Shown piece by piece: positions 1 to 5,357 of a stretch of 8,153 nucleotides of DNA (its first letter is position 1; each line of letters begins with the position of its first letter). Below the pieces are notes generated by a model. The model saw only the letters and a program-made list of their open reading frames with translations, was not told the DNA's origin and made no database searches. The DNA is taken from positions 1 through 8,153 of the forward strand of contig CABMIA010000163.1 in assembly GCA_902386085.1 (NCBI GenBank). The letters are read 5' to 3'. Source of the stretch: an uncultured archaeon. Lineage in GTDB: Archaea > Halobacteriota > Methanosarcinia > Methanosarcinales > Methanoperedenaceae. Position numbers and translations under genes: made by a program.

Positions 1-876
1 CCCAAGGGCATGGAAGCGGAAGAAGCGATCGCCCAGGTGGTGAGAGGAAAATCCGTTGATGCCGTGATCTCGGAACTCATGAAAAAAGAGATAAAAGCGC
101 CTTTAGTAGAAACTGCCAGAGGAAGAACAGGAGAGGATGAGCTTCATTTCAGGGACCTTCTCAGGAGGTACGAGGAAAGCATTGAGGAGATGAAAGGGTA
201 CCAGGATGAACTTAAGAAAGAACTCGACTTGAAGAAAGATGAAATTGAAAGATTAGAAAAACTCATCGACCGGCAGCGTACCCATGTATACAAGGAGCTT
301 AAAAAAGAAAAAGCGATCATGATCAGGGATAAAGAGATCGCAAGCCTGCGCGGCAGGGTTTCGGAAAATAACAGACGTATTTCATTCCTGAATGAGAGAA
401 TAAACAAACTAAAACATGTGAGAAGGCTGGAGATAAGCGGGCGCGCTCTGCCTGTAAAGATCATCTCTTCTTTTACAAAAGACAGTATTCTCAAAACGCG
501 TGAGCAGTTCGGGATAAAGAAAGATGATATCGTTCTCCTGAAAGATGCTAGCGGTGGAGGTACTATGACGGCTAAGATGCTTTCAGACCTTAACGTTCGG
601 GCGGTGATCATTTGCAATGAGATGTCGCATGCAGCCGAAGAGGAACTGTTCAACCTGAACGTTCCTGTGTTACCAGCAAAAGAAGTGAAGATCAGTTTTG
701 ACTCTGCTGAAGAGCTTGCTGTGATCGATCCAGAGGAAATTATAAACGCGATCGAGGAATGGAACAGGAAAGCAGAGGAACGAAGGAAGGCTGCGAAAGA
801 GGAATGGCTTGCATCCCTTGTGCAGGAGTACAGGAGCGAGCGGCGGCGCGAGGTGAAGGGATCAAATCCTCCCTGA
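1..876 (+). CDS. DUF460/COG2433 family protein, C-terminal part (5' end outside window)
   Basis: The reading frame is open from base 1, and the first Met (base 10) is probably internal, so the gene is cut by the window edge. Numbering from that Met there are 288 residues. Residues about 50-137 are heptad-rich and highly charged (long Glu/Lys/Arg/Leu stretches), a coiled coil. Residues about 145-250 form a compact alpha/beta domain with the glycine turn DASGGGTM near residues 179-186 and a VRAVIICNEMSHAAEEEL segment. The tail is Lys/Arg/Glu-rich. This order matches the end of archaeal COG2433/DUF460 proteins, whose missing N-terminal part is predicted to have an RNase H-like (RuvC/YqgF) fold; a nucleic-acid role is suspected but not established. 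The gene converges on pth2 with only 11 bases between the stops. The family call is from recall of the pattern. Confidence 0.8.
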   Translation, partial: PKGMEAEEAIAQVVRGKSVDAVISELMKKEIKAPLVETARGRTGEDELHFRDLLRRYEESIEEMKGYQDELKKELDLKKDEIERLEKLIDRQRTHVYKELKKEKAIMIRDKEIASLRGRVSENNRRISFLNERINKLKHVRRLEISGRALPVKIISSFTKDSILKTREQFGIKKDDIVLLKDASGGGTMTAKMLSDLNVRAVIICNEMSHAAEEELFNLNVPVLPAKEVKISFDSAEELAVIDPEEIINAIEEWNRKAEERRKAAKEEWLASLVQEYRSERRREVKGSNPP

Positions 877-887
877 AAGAGAGTAGT

Positions 888-1235
888 TCAAAGCAGCTTC
901 AAATGCCCTGTAATCTTATCGAGTTCACCGGCCTCGGCAGGCCCGATTCCCAGTACCGTAACTGTTCCAGGCGGCACTTCGGTCAACCCTGCGTCCTCTA
1001 TCAAGGCAGTGGGCAGGCCGTGCTTTCGTGCTACCTCTTTCAGTTCAAAAAGGTCCCGGAGCGTCGCGACCCTCAATACCACTTTTTTCTGTCCGCCTTC
1101 CTTCCATGCCTCCCGGGCATCCCTGCCTGCAAAATCAGAAGCAGAGACCGCGGCATGCGCCACCTGGACCGCGAGTTTGCCTTTTGAGAGTTTGAGGTCA
1201 TCCCGCACTATTATGCATTGTTTGAACTCTGGCAT
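888..1235 (-). CDS. pth2: Peptidyl-tRNA hydrolase 2 (Pth2, archaeal/eukaryotic type)
   Basis: The 115-aa product is the normal full length for archaeal Pth2, which releases tRNA from peptidyl-tRNA that has dropped off ribosomes, in the cytoplasm. Family signatures are visible: the N-terminal strand [16 protein letters not shown] (residues 5-20), the helix AVQVAHAAV with Gln24 and His27, the segment [19 protein letters not shown] (73-91) and the closing GIGPA (96-100). The conserved Lys18/Lys20 and Asp81 lie where the family keeps its active-site groups. The start ATG at 1235-1233 has no clear Shine-Dalgarno sequence. It lies 9 bases after the stop of the upstream minus-strand gene (1595 to 1245), so the two are probably co-transcribed and pth2 may be read by re-initiation. 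The identification is secure. Confidence 0.95.
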   Translation of the reverse strand: MPEFKQCIIVRDDLKLSKGKLAVQVAHAAVSASDFAGRDAREAWKEGGQKKVVLRVATLRDLFELKEVARKHGLPTALIEDAGLTEVPPGTVTVLGIGPAEAGELDKITGHLKLL

Positions 1236-1244
1236 GTTAAAGAT

Positions 1245-1595
1245 TTACTGGGGATCGGGTTTGTTTAAAATGAGCATTCCCTTATCATCAAATTTCAGTG
1301 AGTCTTTTTTTTGGGACCACTCTTTCCCGAGTTTGAGAGATTCTTCCATATCAAAATCCCCAACAATGATCTTATCGACGTTCGAGGTGATTTTTTCAAA
1401 AGGAATTGATGAGTAGCTGTCTGATTTTTTGACAATGATCCTGCCCCTTTCAAAGGCTATGCTTTCGCCGATATCCAGGCCGTTTTGCATGACGAACTTG
1501 CCCAGATAATCCTTAACTTTGATTTTATTTTCCATTTCGGAACTTGCACTCTCTTTTTTCCTGAAAAATTTAGATATCTTATTGATAAGGGACAT
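1245..1595 (-). CDS. Small hypothetical protein upstream of pth2 (116 aa)
   Basis: The 116-aa protein has a basic N-terminus (MSLINKISKFFRKKE), a short polar linker, then from about residue 25 an all-beta-looking body with alternating hydrophobic residues (KVKDYLGKFVMQNGLDIGE, ERGRIIVKKSDSYSSIPFEKI) and a C-terminus LILNKPDPQ. There is no membrane segment and no cysteine motif. It may belong to a small archaeal beta-barrel DUF family (DUF5749 is a possibility from memory, not verified). A TATA-like element lies about 30 bases before the ATG and no ribosome binding site is visible, so the transcript could be leaderless. It precedes pth2 by 9 bases in the same direction, probably one operon, but nothing in the sequence ties it functionally to tRNA recycling. 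Confidence 0.75.
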   Translation of the reverse strand: MSLINKISKFFRKKESASSEMENKIKVKDYLGKFVMQNGLDIGESIAFERGRIIVKKSDSYSSIPFEKITSNVDKIIVGDFDMEESLKLGKEWSQKKDSLKFDDKGMLILNKPDPQ

Positions 1596-1620
1596 CAGTT
1601 GTTCTATTTGTTTATGTCAA

Positions 1621-1629
1621 AATAAATAT
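1621..1629 (-). promoter_or_regulatory. TATA-like box for the 1595-to-888 (hypothetical-pth2) unit
   Basis: On the minus strand this reads ATATTTATT, centred about 30 bases before the A of the ATG at 1595. An archaeal transcript would start some 25 bases after the TATA centre, i.e. within a few bases of the start codon. This fits the absence of a Shine-Dalgarno sequence and suggests a leaderless mRNA. The region is AT-rich, so the box is suggestive only. Confidence 0.4.
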
Positions 1630-1665
1630 GTCGGTATAGATAATACAATTTTTCTGTAATAATTC

Positions 1666-1794
1666 TTAAATCAGTAGAGCAGCATGCGCAGGATCAAGTA
1701 ATAGAGCGAGAAGTATTAGCAGAAATCCAAGTATTAATCCTGTTCTGGGAGTGATGTGTATTTGCGACGGAAAATAATACTTTAGCTTTTTCAT
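1666..1794 (-). CDS. Predicted small single-span membrane protein (42 aa)
   Basis: A 42-codon ORF starts with ATG at 1794-1792 and stops with TAA at 1668-1666. The N-terminus is basic and aromatic (MKKLKYYFPSQIHITPRT), followed by a strongly hydrophobic span of about 20 residues (GLILGFLLILLALLL) and a short tail DPAHAALLI. Basic residues before the span predict an N-in topology. A GAGGT ribosome binding site sits 3 bases before the ATG (1798-1802), and a TATA box TTTAAAT lies about 45 bases upstream (1836-1842), so expression signals are in place. The pattern IxITPRT followed by a single span is loosely like the C-terminal part of archaeal Sec61-beta, but the usual N-terminal segment is missing, so I do not assign it. 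A chance ORF remains possible. Confidence 0.5.
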   Translation of the reverse strand: MKKLKYYFPSQIHITPRTGLILGFLLILLALLLDPAHAALLI

Positions 1795-1835
1795 TTTACC
1801 TCTATATCTCCGTCTTAATATTATTATGTAGGGAG

Positions 1836-1842
1836 ATTTAAA
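1836..1842 (-). promoter_or_regulatory. TATA box (TTTAAAT) for the 42-aa membrane protein gene
   Basis: On the minus strand AAAAG-TTTAAAT gives a purine-rich BRE-like stretch followed by a TATA box. Its centre is 45 bases from the ATG at 1794, predicting a leader of about 19 bases that includes the GAGGT ribosome binding site. The box is inside a near-palindrome GGGA-N2-TTTAAA-N3-TTCCC (1831-1850), which could also be an operator. Confidence 0.45.
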
Positions 1843-1875
1843 CTTTTCCCCAGATTTTTGATAATTTGAGCAACA

Positions 1876-2484
1876 TCATGCCAGAGTCCCCGGAATTTTT
1901 CCAAGCGCGCTGTCAATTTCTTCGGATAAGGGGAATGGTATTCCGATCAAAAGCTCTTCCCCTGAATACTTGCTATGTTTCCTTGAGCCCTTGCAGCCAG
2001 GAGAAATCGCCATTGACCCCTGCATTGGATAAGCCGTGCACTCGCTGCAGACGGATGCTATACCGCCAGCTTTGATGTCAACACGTCTTCCCTCAAGGTA
2101 AGTATAGGCCTGGACGAGCCGCATAGCCTGTTCAGGTTTCGGAAAAAGGATCAGGATATCGAAATCTTCTCCTTGATAGGGAGTTATTTTTATTGATTTT
2201 GGCTTTTTTTTGAGCCTGCTCAGATTTGTAACCGCGCGTCTTGCGGCATTCCTGTCCCTGTATCTTCCAGTTGTATAATAATAATCCTCGGGACTCAATT
2301 CTATTTCTTTCAGCACGTAAGCCCCTACCTTACATCCTTGGTTCCTCACGAGAAAGGACTTTCCGAACCTGGCCTCCTGGATTAATTCACAGTACATCAG
2401 ATCTGAGCTTTCACCATCTTCTTCTGTAAAAAGCACGCTTACCGGCTTTCCTTTATCCATTAATGCAGGGATATGACGAAGCAT
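1876..2484 (-). CDS. DUF169 family protein (COG2043)
   Basis: The 202-aa soluble protein carries the DUF169 signature: YCELIQEARFGKSF (residues 31-44), a cysteine in NQGCKVGAYVL (51), a central FDILILFPKPEQAMRLVQAY strand-helix, then GGIASVCSECTAYPMQGS (140-157) and PGCKGSRKHSKYSGEELLIGIP (162-183). Cysteines 32, 51, 146, 149 and 164 fall in the conserved blocks and could bind a metal or an iron-sulfur cluster (inference). DUF169 proteins are common in methanogens and other anaerobes, and their function is not established. The N-terminus is shorter than in most members. The start is uncertain: the ATG at 2484 and an internal ATG at 2460 both lack a clear ribosome binding site, and an in-frame stop lies shortly upstream. 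The gene seems to have its own transcription unit. Confidence 0.85.
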   Translation of the reverse strand: MLRHIPALMDKGKPVSVLFTEEDGESSDLMYCELIQEARFGKSFLVRNQGCKVGAYVLKEIELSPEDYYYTTGRYRDRNAARRAVTNLSRLKKKPKSIKITPYQGEDFDILILFPKPEQAMRLVQAYTYLEGRRVDIKAGGIASVCSECTAYPMQGSMAISPGCKGSRKHSKYSGEELLIGIPFPLSEEIDSALGKIPGTLA

Positions 2485-2522
2485 ACGTATTAATTGTATT
2501 CTTCACAAAAAGGTTTTTGTCC

Positions 2523-2584
2523 TATCCTTCGCTAAAAAGGATAAAACGATTTGAAAATCGGCTTCCTGCCTGAAAAAATCAGGC
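2523..2584 (-). terminator. Group of short inverted repeats, probable terminator region of the 64-aa gene
   Basis: Three dyads follow the stop of the 64-aa gene on the minus strand: GCCTGA-N5-TCAGGC (2568-2584, overlapping the stop codon), CGATTT-N2-AAATCG (2547-2560), and TATCCTT-N7-AAGGATA (2523-2543). T-rich runs lie between and after them (minus strand TTTTATCCTTTTTAG). Archaeal termination depends mostly on T-runs, so the T-rich stretch is the likely signal. The last dyad could instead be an operator of the DUF169 gene, which starts at 2484. Confidence 0.4.
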
Positions 2585-2773
2585 ACACACAATCTCTGCC
2601 TGGCGGTTCATGCATATCTTTTTATTTTCCGGCATATCGAATTCAATAAGTTCGATTCTGGCAGGAAAACAAACAATTTTGAATTTGTTATATTCTATAT
2701 ACAATTTTTCAATGGCTTTGGCTGTATAGCCTTGCTTTAGTAATTTTATTCTTTCATCAGGAGCTTCTAACAT
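2579..2773 (-). CDS. Small hypothetical protein (64 aa)
   Basis: The 64-aa protein starts at ATG 2773-2771, which is preceded by an excellent ribosome binding site (AAGGAGG, 2778-2784, spacing 4). This is the strongest evidence that it is real. The N-terminal half is helical and charged (MLEAPDERIKLLKQGYTAKAIEKLY), the rest beta-like (KFKIVCFPARIELIEFDMP), with three cysteines (one in IVCFP, one in KKICMN and one before the final Ala) that form no recognisable motif. The family is not recognised, though the N-terminal pattern resembles small proteins I recall from Methanosarcinales (unverified). A TATA-like TATATTAT lies about 55 bases upstream. It stands alone between the DUF169 gene and the surface protein gene. 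Confidence 0.75.
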   Translation of the reverse strand: MLEAPDERIKLLKQGYTAKAIEKLYIEYNKFKIVCFPARIELIEFDMPENKKICMNRQAEIVCA

Positions 2774-2825
2774 TTTTCCTCCTTAATGTGCTAATCGTTT
2801 TTCAAAATTAATGATTATGTACATT

Positions 2826-2833
2826 ATAATATA
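2826..2833 (-). promoter_or_regulatory. TATA-like box for the 64-aa gene
   Basis: On the minus strand this reads TATATTAT, centred about 56 bases before the ATG at 2773, predicting a leader of roughly 30 bases that contains the strong ribosome binding site. The surroundings are very AT-rich, so other placements are possible. Confidence 0.35.
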
Positions 2834-2894
2834 GATAATGATGACTTTGGATAAATAGTTTTCGCTTAGGGGTGTCATATTTCATGTCGGCGCC

Positions 2895-2941
2895 ATCGTA
2901 AAGCAACCGGCAAACTACTGTTATGCAAAGATCGTAAAGCA
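2895..2941. repeat. Pair of 11-bp direct repeats in an otherwise featureless gap
   Basis: ATCGTAAAGCA occurs at 2895-2905 and again at 2931-2941, offset by 36 bases. The gap 2774-2987 otherwise holds only the promoter of the 64-aa gene. No RNA gene or convincing ORF is seen in it. Confidence 0.5.
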
Positions 2942-2987
2942 GAGCTCGATATGCAGGTCCAGTATTTTCTCTCTGTGGCTTGAACTT

Positions 2988-4406
2988 TTAATGCCCCAGT
3001 GTTGAAAAACCATCCATGTATCCGGCTTTCTTTACTACTACATTAATAGCCCCGGCGCTCACCGAATTGAGCAGCATAGTCACCTGGCCTGCCGAATTTG
3101 TCAGGCCGTCAGCACTGATGCCGCCGCCTGTAACACTCACTCCCGCCCCGCTGACAGGGGAATTTCCGCTCATAACAGTAAGTGTGACATAAGTTGCCAC
3201 GCCGTTAGTGATGTTGTCTGGGGATTCACTCACGCTCAGGGCTGGCTGCGCTGTCGCGCTCACAAGGACGCTTGCGCCGGAATAACCCATTTTACTTGCC
3301 GACGCGGTCATGCTTCCGGCTCCTGTCGCGTTTACAAGCAGTATTACCTGCCCGTTCTGGTTGCTTATCCCGTTCCCACTCGCTGCACCGCTGAGTGTTA
3401 CATTTGCTTCGCTTATGAAACTGGTGCCGCTCGTGACCGTGAACTGCACATATGTCGGGACGCCTGCGGTTATGGACGCCGGGCTTGAAGCCATGGACAA
3501 TACCGATGATGCTGTAGAAGTTATCGTAGTTGAGCCGCTTGCATACCCTGTCGCACTTGCCTGGACCGTTATCGTGCCCGTGGACTGGGGCGTGAACTGG
3601 ATAATGACCCTGCCATCCTGGTTGGTAATCCCGCCCCCGGTTGCGGGCCCGCTGAGGCTCACCTGTGCATCGACAATGGGAGCACCTCCTGATGTTACCG
3701 TGAACGTGACAAAAACAGGGACATTCACAGTCACGGCCGTCTGGCTTGCAGAAACGCTCAGTGCCTGCTGGCTCATCGAAGTTATTGCAGTCGATCCCTG
3801 AGCATATCCCGGTTTCTTTGCAGCAGCAATGATAGAGCCGGTAGTGGGGGCATTTACCTGCGCAATAACCTGCCCGTTGGAGTTAGTGATTCCTTCAAGG
3901 GCAACACCTGCGCCTGAAAGGCTTACTGCTGCCCCGCTGACTGGCTTGCCGATGGCTGTTACAGAAAAAGTCACAAATGTGGCAGTGCCTGAGGTTATGG
4001 ATGCATGGGAAGAAATGATATCAAGCCCTGGAGTTACTGCAATAAATGAAGTGGCGTTGCGAAATCCCGGTTTTTCTGCTGTGACTTTAATGCTGTCGTT
4101 TGACTTGGCATTTACCTGGATTACAAGCGTCCCATCTTCGTCCGTTACCCCGTGTGCTGATACTGAACCTTCTAGTGTAATATTGCTTCTGCCTACAGGC
4201 GCGCCATCGCCGAACGTAATGAAAGTTAGGTTAGTAACCTTTTCCACACCGACGTTGCCGGGCACGCTTGCCACATACAATTGGTGGGGCTCTGGCCAGA
4301 CCGCGCCCTTTACGTAGCCCTCCAGTGCATATCCTGCAATTATTCCTCCGATCAATGCAATTAAAATAAAAACCTTCGTATTTCTGTCGTCATCGTATCC
4401 GCGAAT
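2988..4406 (-). CDS. Membrane-anchored surface protein with five Ig-like repeats
   Basis: The protein is a likely cell-surface or S-layer-associated protein, 472 aa from the proposed ATT start at 4406-4404 (455 aa if read from TTG at 4355). The N-terminus MRGYDDDRNTK is followed by one hydrophobic span (VFILIALIGGIIAGYAL, residues 12-28), a signal anchor or signal peptide. The rest is five repeats of 86-88 aa. Each has an xPVSGAxVSLSG-like strand, an ITNxxGQV turn and a closing GY/GF; these closing glycines are at 114, 200, 287, 374 and 462. Such Ig-like/Big-type domains mediate adhesion or form stalks. Seven N-glycosylation sequons are present. No C-terminal anchor is seen and the protein ends within the fifth repeat. 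The ATT start is preferred because GGAGG lies 7 bases upstream and a TATA box 46 bases upstream, whereas TTG would delete half of the membrane segment and has no ribosome binding site. Function is inferred from architecture only. Confidence 0.8.
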   Translation of the reverse strand: MRGYDDDRNTKVFILIALIGGIIAGYALEGYVKGAVWPEPHQLYVASVPGNVGVEKVTNLTFITFGDGAPVGRSNITLEGSVSAHGVTDEDGTLVIQVNAKSNDSIKVTAEKPGFRNATSFIAVTPGLDIISSHASITSGTATFVTFSVTAIGKPVSGAAVSLSGAGVALEGITNSNGQVIAQVNAPTTGSIIAAAKKPGYAQGSTAITSMSQQALSVSASQTAVTVNVPVFVTFTVTSGGAPIVDAQVSLSGPATGGGITNQDGRVIIQFTPQSTGTITVQASATGYASGSTTITSTASSVLSMASSPASITAGVPTYVQFTVTSGTSFISEANVTLSGAASGNGISNQNGQVILLVNATGAGSMTASASKMGYSGASVLVSATAQPALSVSESPDNITNGVATYVTLTVMSGNSPVSGAGVSVTGGGISADGLTNSAGQVTMLLNSVSAGAINVVVKKAGYMDGFSTLGH

Positions 4407-4448
4407 AGTCCTTCCTCCGATTATTTTTACATATTTACTCAGAAGGTA

Positions 4449-4456
4449 GATATAAA
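4449..4456 (-). promoter_or_regulatory. TATA box (TTTATATC) for the Ig-repeat surface protein
   Basis: On the minus strand TTTATATC is a near-consensus archaeal TATA box. Start of transcription would be near 4427, giving a leader of about 20 bases. That leader contains GGAGG (4414-4418) followed 7 bases later by the ATT at 4406. The spacing is what one expects for a start at 4406 rather than at 4355. Confidence 0.6.
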
Positions 4457-4553
4457 TGATTCCCTGATTGAAATATGAAACTCCCGGTTATGAAAATTCC
4501 TTTTAAAAACCGCTTTGGAAAAAAAGATATTTTGATATTTTAATACAATCTAT

Positions 4554-4566
4554 CATTATTAATGAT
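4554..4566 (+). promoter_or_regulatory. AT-rich motif CATTATTAATGAT upstream of mcrD
   Basis: This 13-mer matches 12 of 13 bases of the start of the tandem repeats at 5358-5397 (CATTATTAATAAT). It is itself an inverted repeat, ATCATT-N3-AATGAT (4552-4566). It lies about 70 bases upstream of the predicted mcrD transcription start. A shared regulator site is an inference; AT-rich chance similarity is not excluded. Confidence 0.35.
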
Positions 4567-4569
4567 TTT

Positions 4570-4587
4570 GTTCGTTTGAGTACGAAC
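4570..4587 (+). promoter_or_regulatory. Candidate operator: perfect 6-6-6 dyad next to the mcrD TATA box
   Basis: GTTCGT-TTGAGT-ACGAAC has perfect 6-base arms separated by 6 bases, typical of a dimeric helix-turn-helix regulator site. It ends 7 bases before the TATA box at 4595, a position suited to an activator or a repressor of mcrD. It also lies about 115 bases upstream of the TATA box of the divergent surface-protein gene. Confidence 0.5.
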
Positions 4588-4594
4588 CAAAACA

Positions 4595-4602
4595 TTTAAT
4601 AT
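4595..4602 (+). promoter_or_regulatory. TATA box (TTTAATAT) and BRE for mcrD
   Basis: ACCAAAACA followed by TTTAATAT fits an archaeal BRE plus TATA box. Transcription would start near 4624, directly in front of the ribosome binding site GAAGGAG (4624-4630) of mcrD, giving a very short leader. Confidence 0.55.
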
Positions 4603-4636
4603 CCGTAAATCATATAGATTGATGAAGGAGAATCCA

Positions 4637-5170
4637 ATGGCTATAACTGCGGAAGAAAAAAATAATAAGCCTATCCAGGTCAGGGTATTTCCGAAGAGAT
4701 TATTGCAGCCCGAAACTGCCGAAAAGGTCCTGAACGAGATCGATAAAACCAAAGGAGTAATAAGAATGCTCATCAACGGAAAAAACCTGCCAAGAAAGGT
4801 CACGTGCGGGCCAGGTACAGGCGCGGACGTAAACCATCCTGACAGGAAGGTAATCCACGTTGGGGACTGTGCATTAGAACTGCATGTCATTGTAGGAGAG
4901 ATACTGGTTGAAGTTGAGGATGAAAACGCCGTGGAAAATGTGAAAGCAGCATGTGAACGCGGGCTTCCCTTTTCATTTGAATTCAAGCGCGGGCACTTCA
5001 TAAAAAGAAGACCGACCCTGACAGATTATGGCAAGTATGGGTTTAAGAGCAGAACTGATGAAAAAATCAATCTTGAGGATGAACGTATACTTGGATTAAC
5101 CGATCCGCATGCCAGGACTGAAACCAATCTCTGTGTGATAAAGACAGAGGAAGAAAATAATCAATCTTAA
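4637..5170 (+). CDS. mcrD: Methyl-coenzyme M reductase operon protein D (McrD)
   Basis: McrD is encoded in most mcr operons but is not part of the purified enzyme. It is reported to associate with MCR and is thought to help its assembly or activation in the cytoplasm. The product is 177 aa from ATG 4637, chosen because GAAGGAG lies 6 bases upstream; an in-frame ATG at 4619 would start before the ribosome binding site. Family blocks visible are VRVFPKRLLQPETAEKVLN (residues 15-33), the NHPDRKVIHVGD block, LELHVIVGEILVEVED, and the C-terminal GHFIKRRPTLTDYGKYGF. The N-terminal 10 residues and the Glu/Asn-rich tail are variable. Unusually, no mcrB, mcrC, mcrG or mcrA is next to it: a divergent surface-protein gene lies upstream and an unlisted 52-aa ORF and an hdr operon lie downstream. 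It is either a relocated or a second copy. Confidence 0.9.
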   Translation: MAITAEEKNNKPIQVRVFPKRLLQPETAEKVLNEIDKTKGVIRMLINGKNLPRKVTCGPGTGADVNHPDRKVIHVGDCALELHVIVGEILVEVEDENAVENVKAACERGLPFSFEFKRGHFIKRRPTLTDYGKYGFKSRTDEKINLEDERILGLTDPHARTETNLCVIKTEEENNQS

Positions 5171-5198
5171 CAACCGATAGCGAAAGAGATAATAAAAT

Positions 5199-5357
5199 AT
5201 GACCAGGTACGCCAAAAGAAAAACAACAGATAAGCTGCACGTCACTTACAGTGCGATAATCGATATCTTCGAACTGGAGAACAACAGGGAACCGACTGCC
5301 CAGGAAATTAACAATGTTATACTGACCGTCGGTGACCGTGCAGCCATAGCAAAGTAA
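5199..5357 (+). CDS. Small hypothetical protein downstream of mcrD (52 aa)
   Basis: An ORF of 52 codons runs from ATG 5199 to TAA 5355-5357, 28 bases after the mcrD stop and in the same direction, so it may be co-transcribed with mcrD. The product is basic at the N-terminus (MTRYAKRKTTDKLH), then VTYSAIIDIFELENNREPTA and QEINNVILTVGDRAAIAK. It looks like a small helical, soluble protein with no cysteine and no membrane span. Codon use and balanced composition resemble the neighbours rather than the AT-rich spacer that begins directly after its stop. The ribosome binding site is weak (GAAAGAGAT, 5182-5190). The family is not recognised. A nucleic-acid or Mcr-related role would be speculation. 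Confidence 0.55.
   Translation: MTRYAKRKTTDKLHVTYSAIIDIFELENNREPTAQEINNVILTVGDRAAIAK

Noticed and set aside
759..1187. Plus-strand ORF across the DUF460/pth2 junction
   Set aside because: Composition is unnatural and it overlaps two well-supported genes in other frames.
2837..2843. ATGATGA resembling a C box of a C/D guide RNA
   Set aside because: No D box (CTGA) or second C'/D' pair at suitable distance; the region is AT-rich.
2808..2987. Open reading frame of 59 codons on the minus strand directly after the stop of the surface-protein gene, possible readthrough or pseudogene tail
   Set aside because: The translated stretch does not resemble the Ig-like repeats, is Tyr/His-rich toward the end, has no start with a ribosome binding site, and can occur by chance.
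3310..4317. Two long plus-strand ORFs (3310-3801 and 3829-4317) opposite the surface-protein gene
   Set aside because: They are antisense shadows of a repetitive Ser/Thr/Gly/Val-rich gene, lacking family features; the minus-strand frame has signal anchor, repeats and expression signals.
4475..4543. 22-codon ORF on the plus strand (MKLPVMKIPFKNRF...) in the divergent promoter region
   Set aside because: Too short, no clear ribosome binding site, and it overlaps the upstream control region of both divergent genes.
4540..5001. 153-codon minus-strand ORF opposite mcrD
   Set aside because: Shadow of mcrD, which has clear family motifs and a ribosome binding site.
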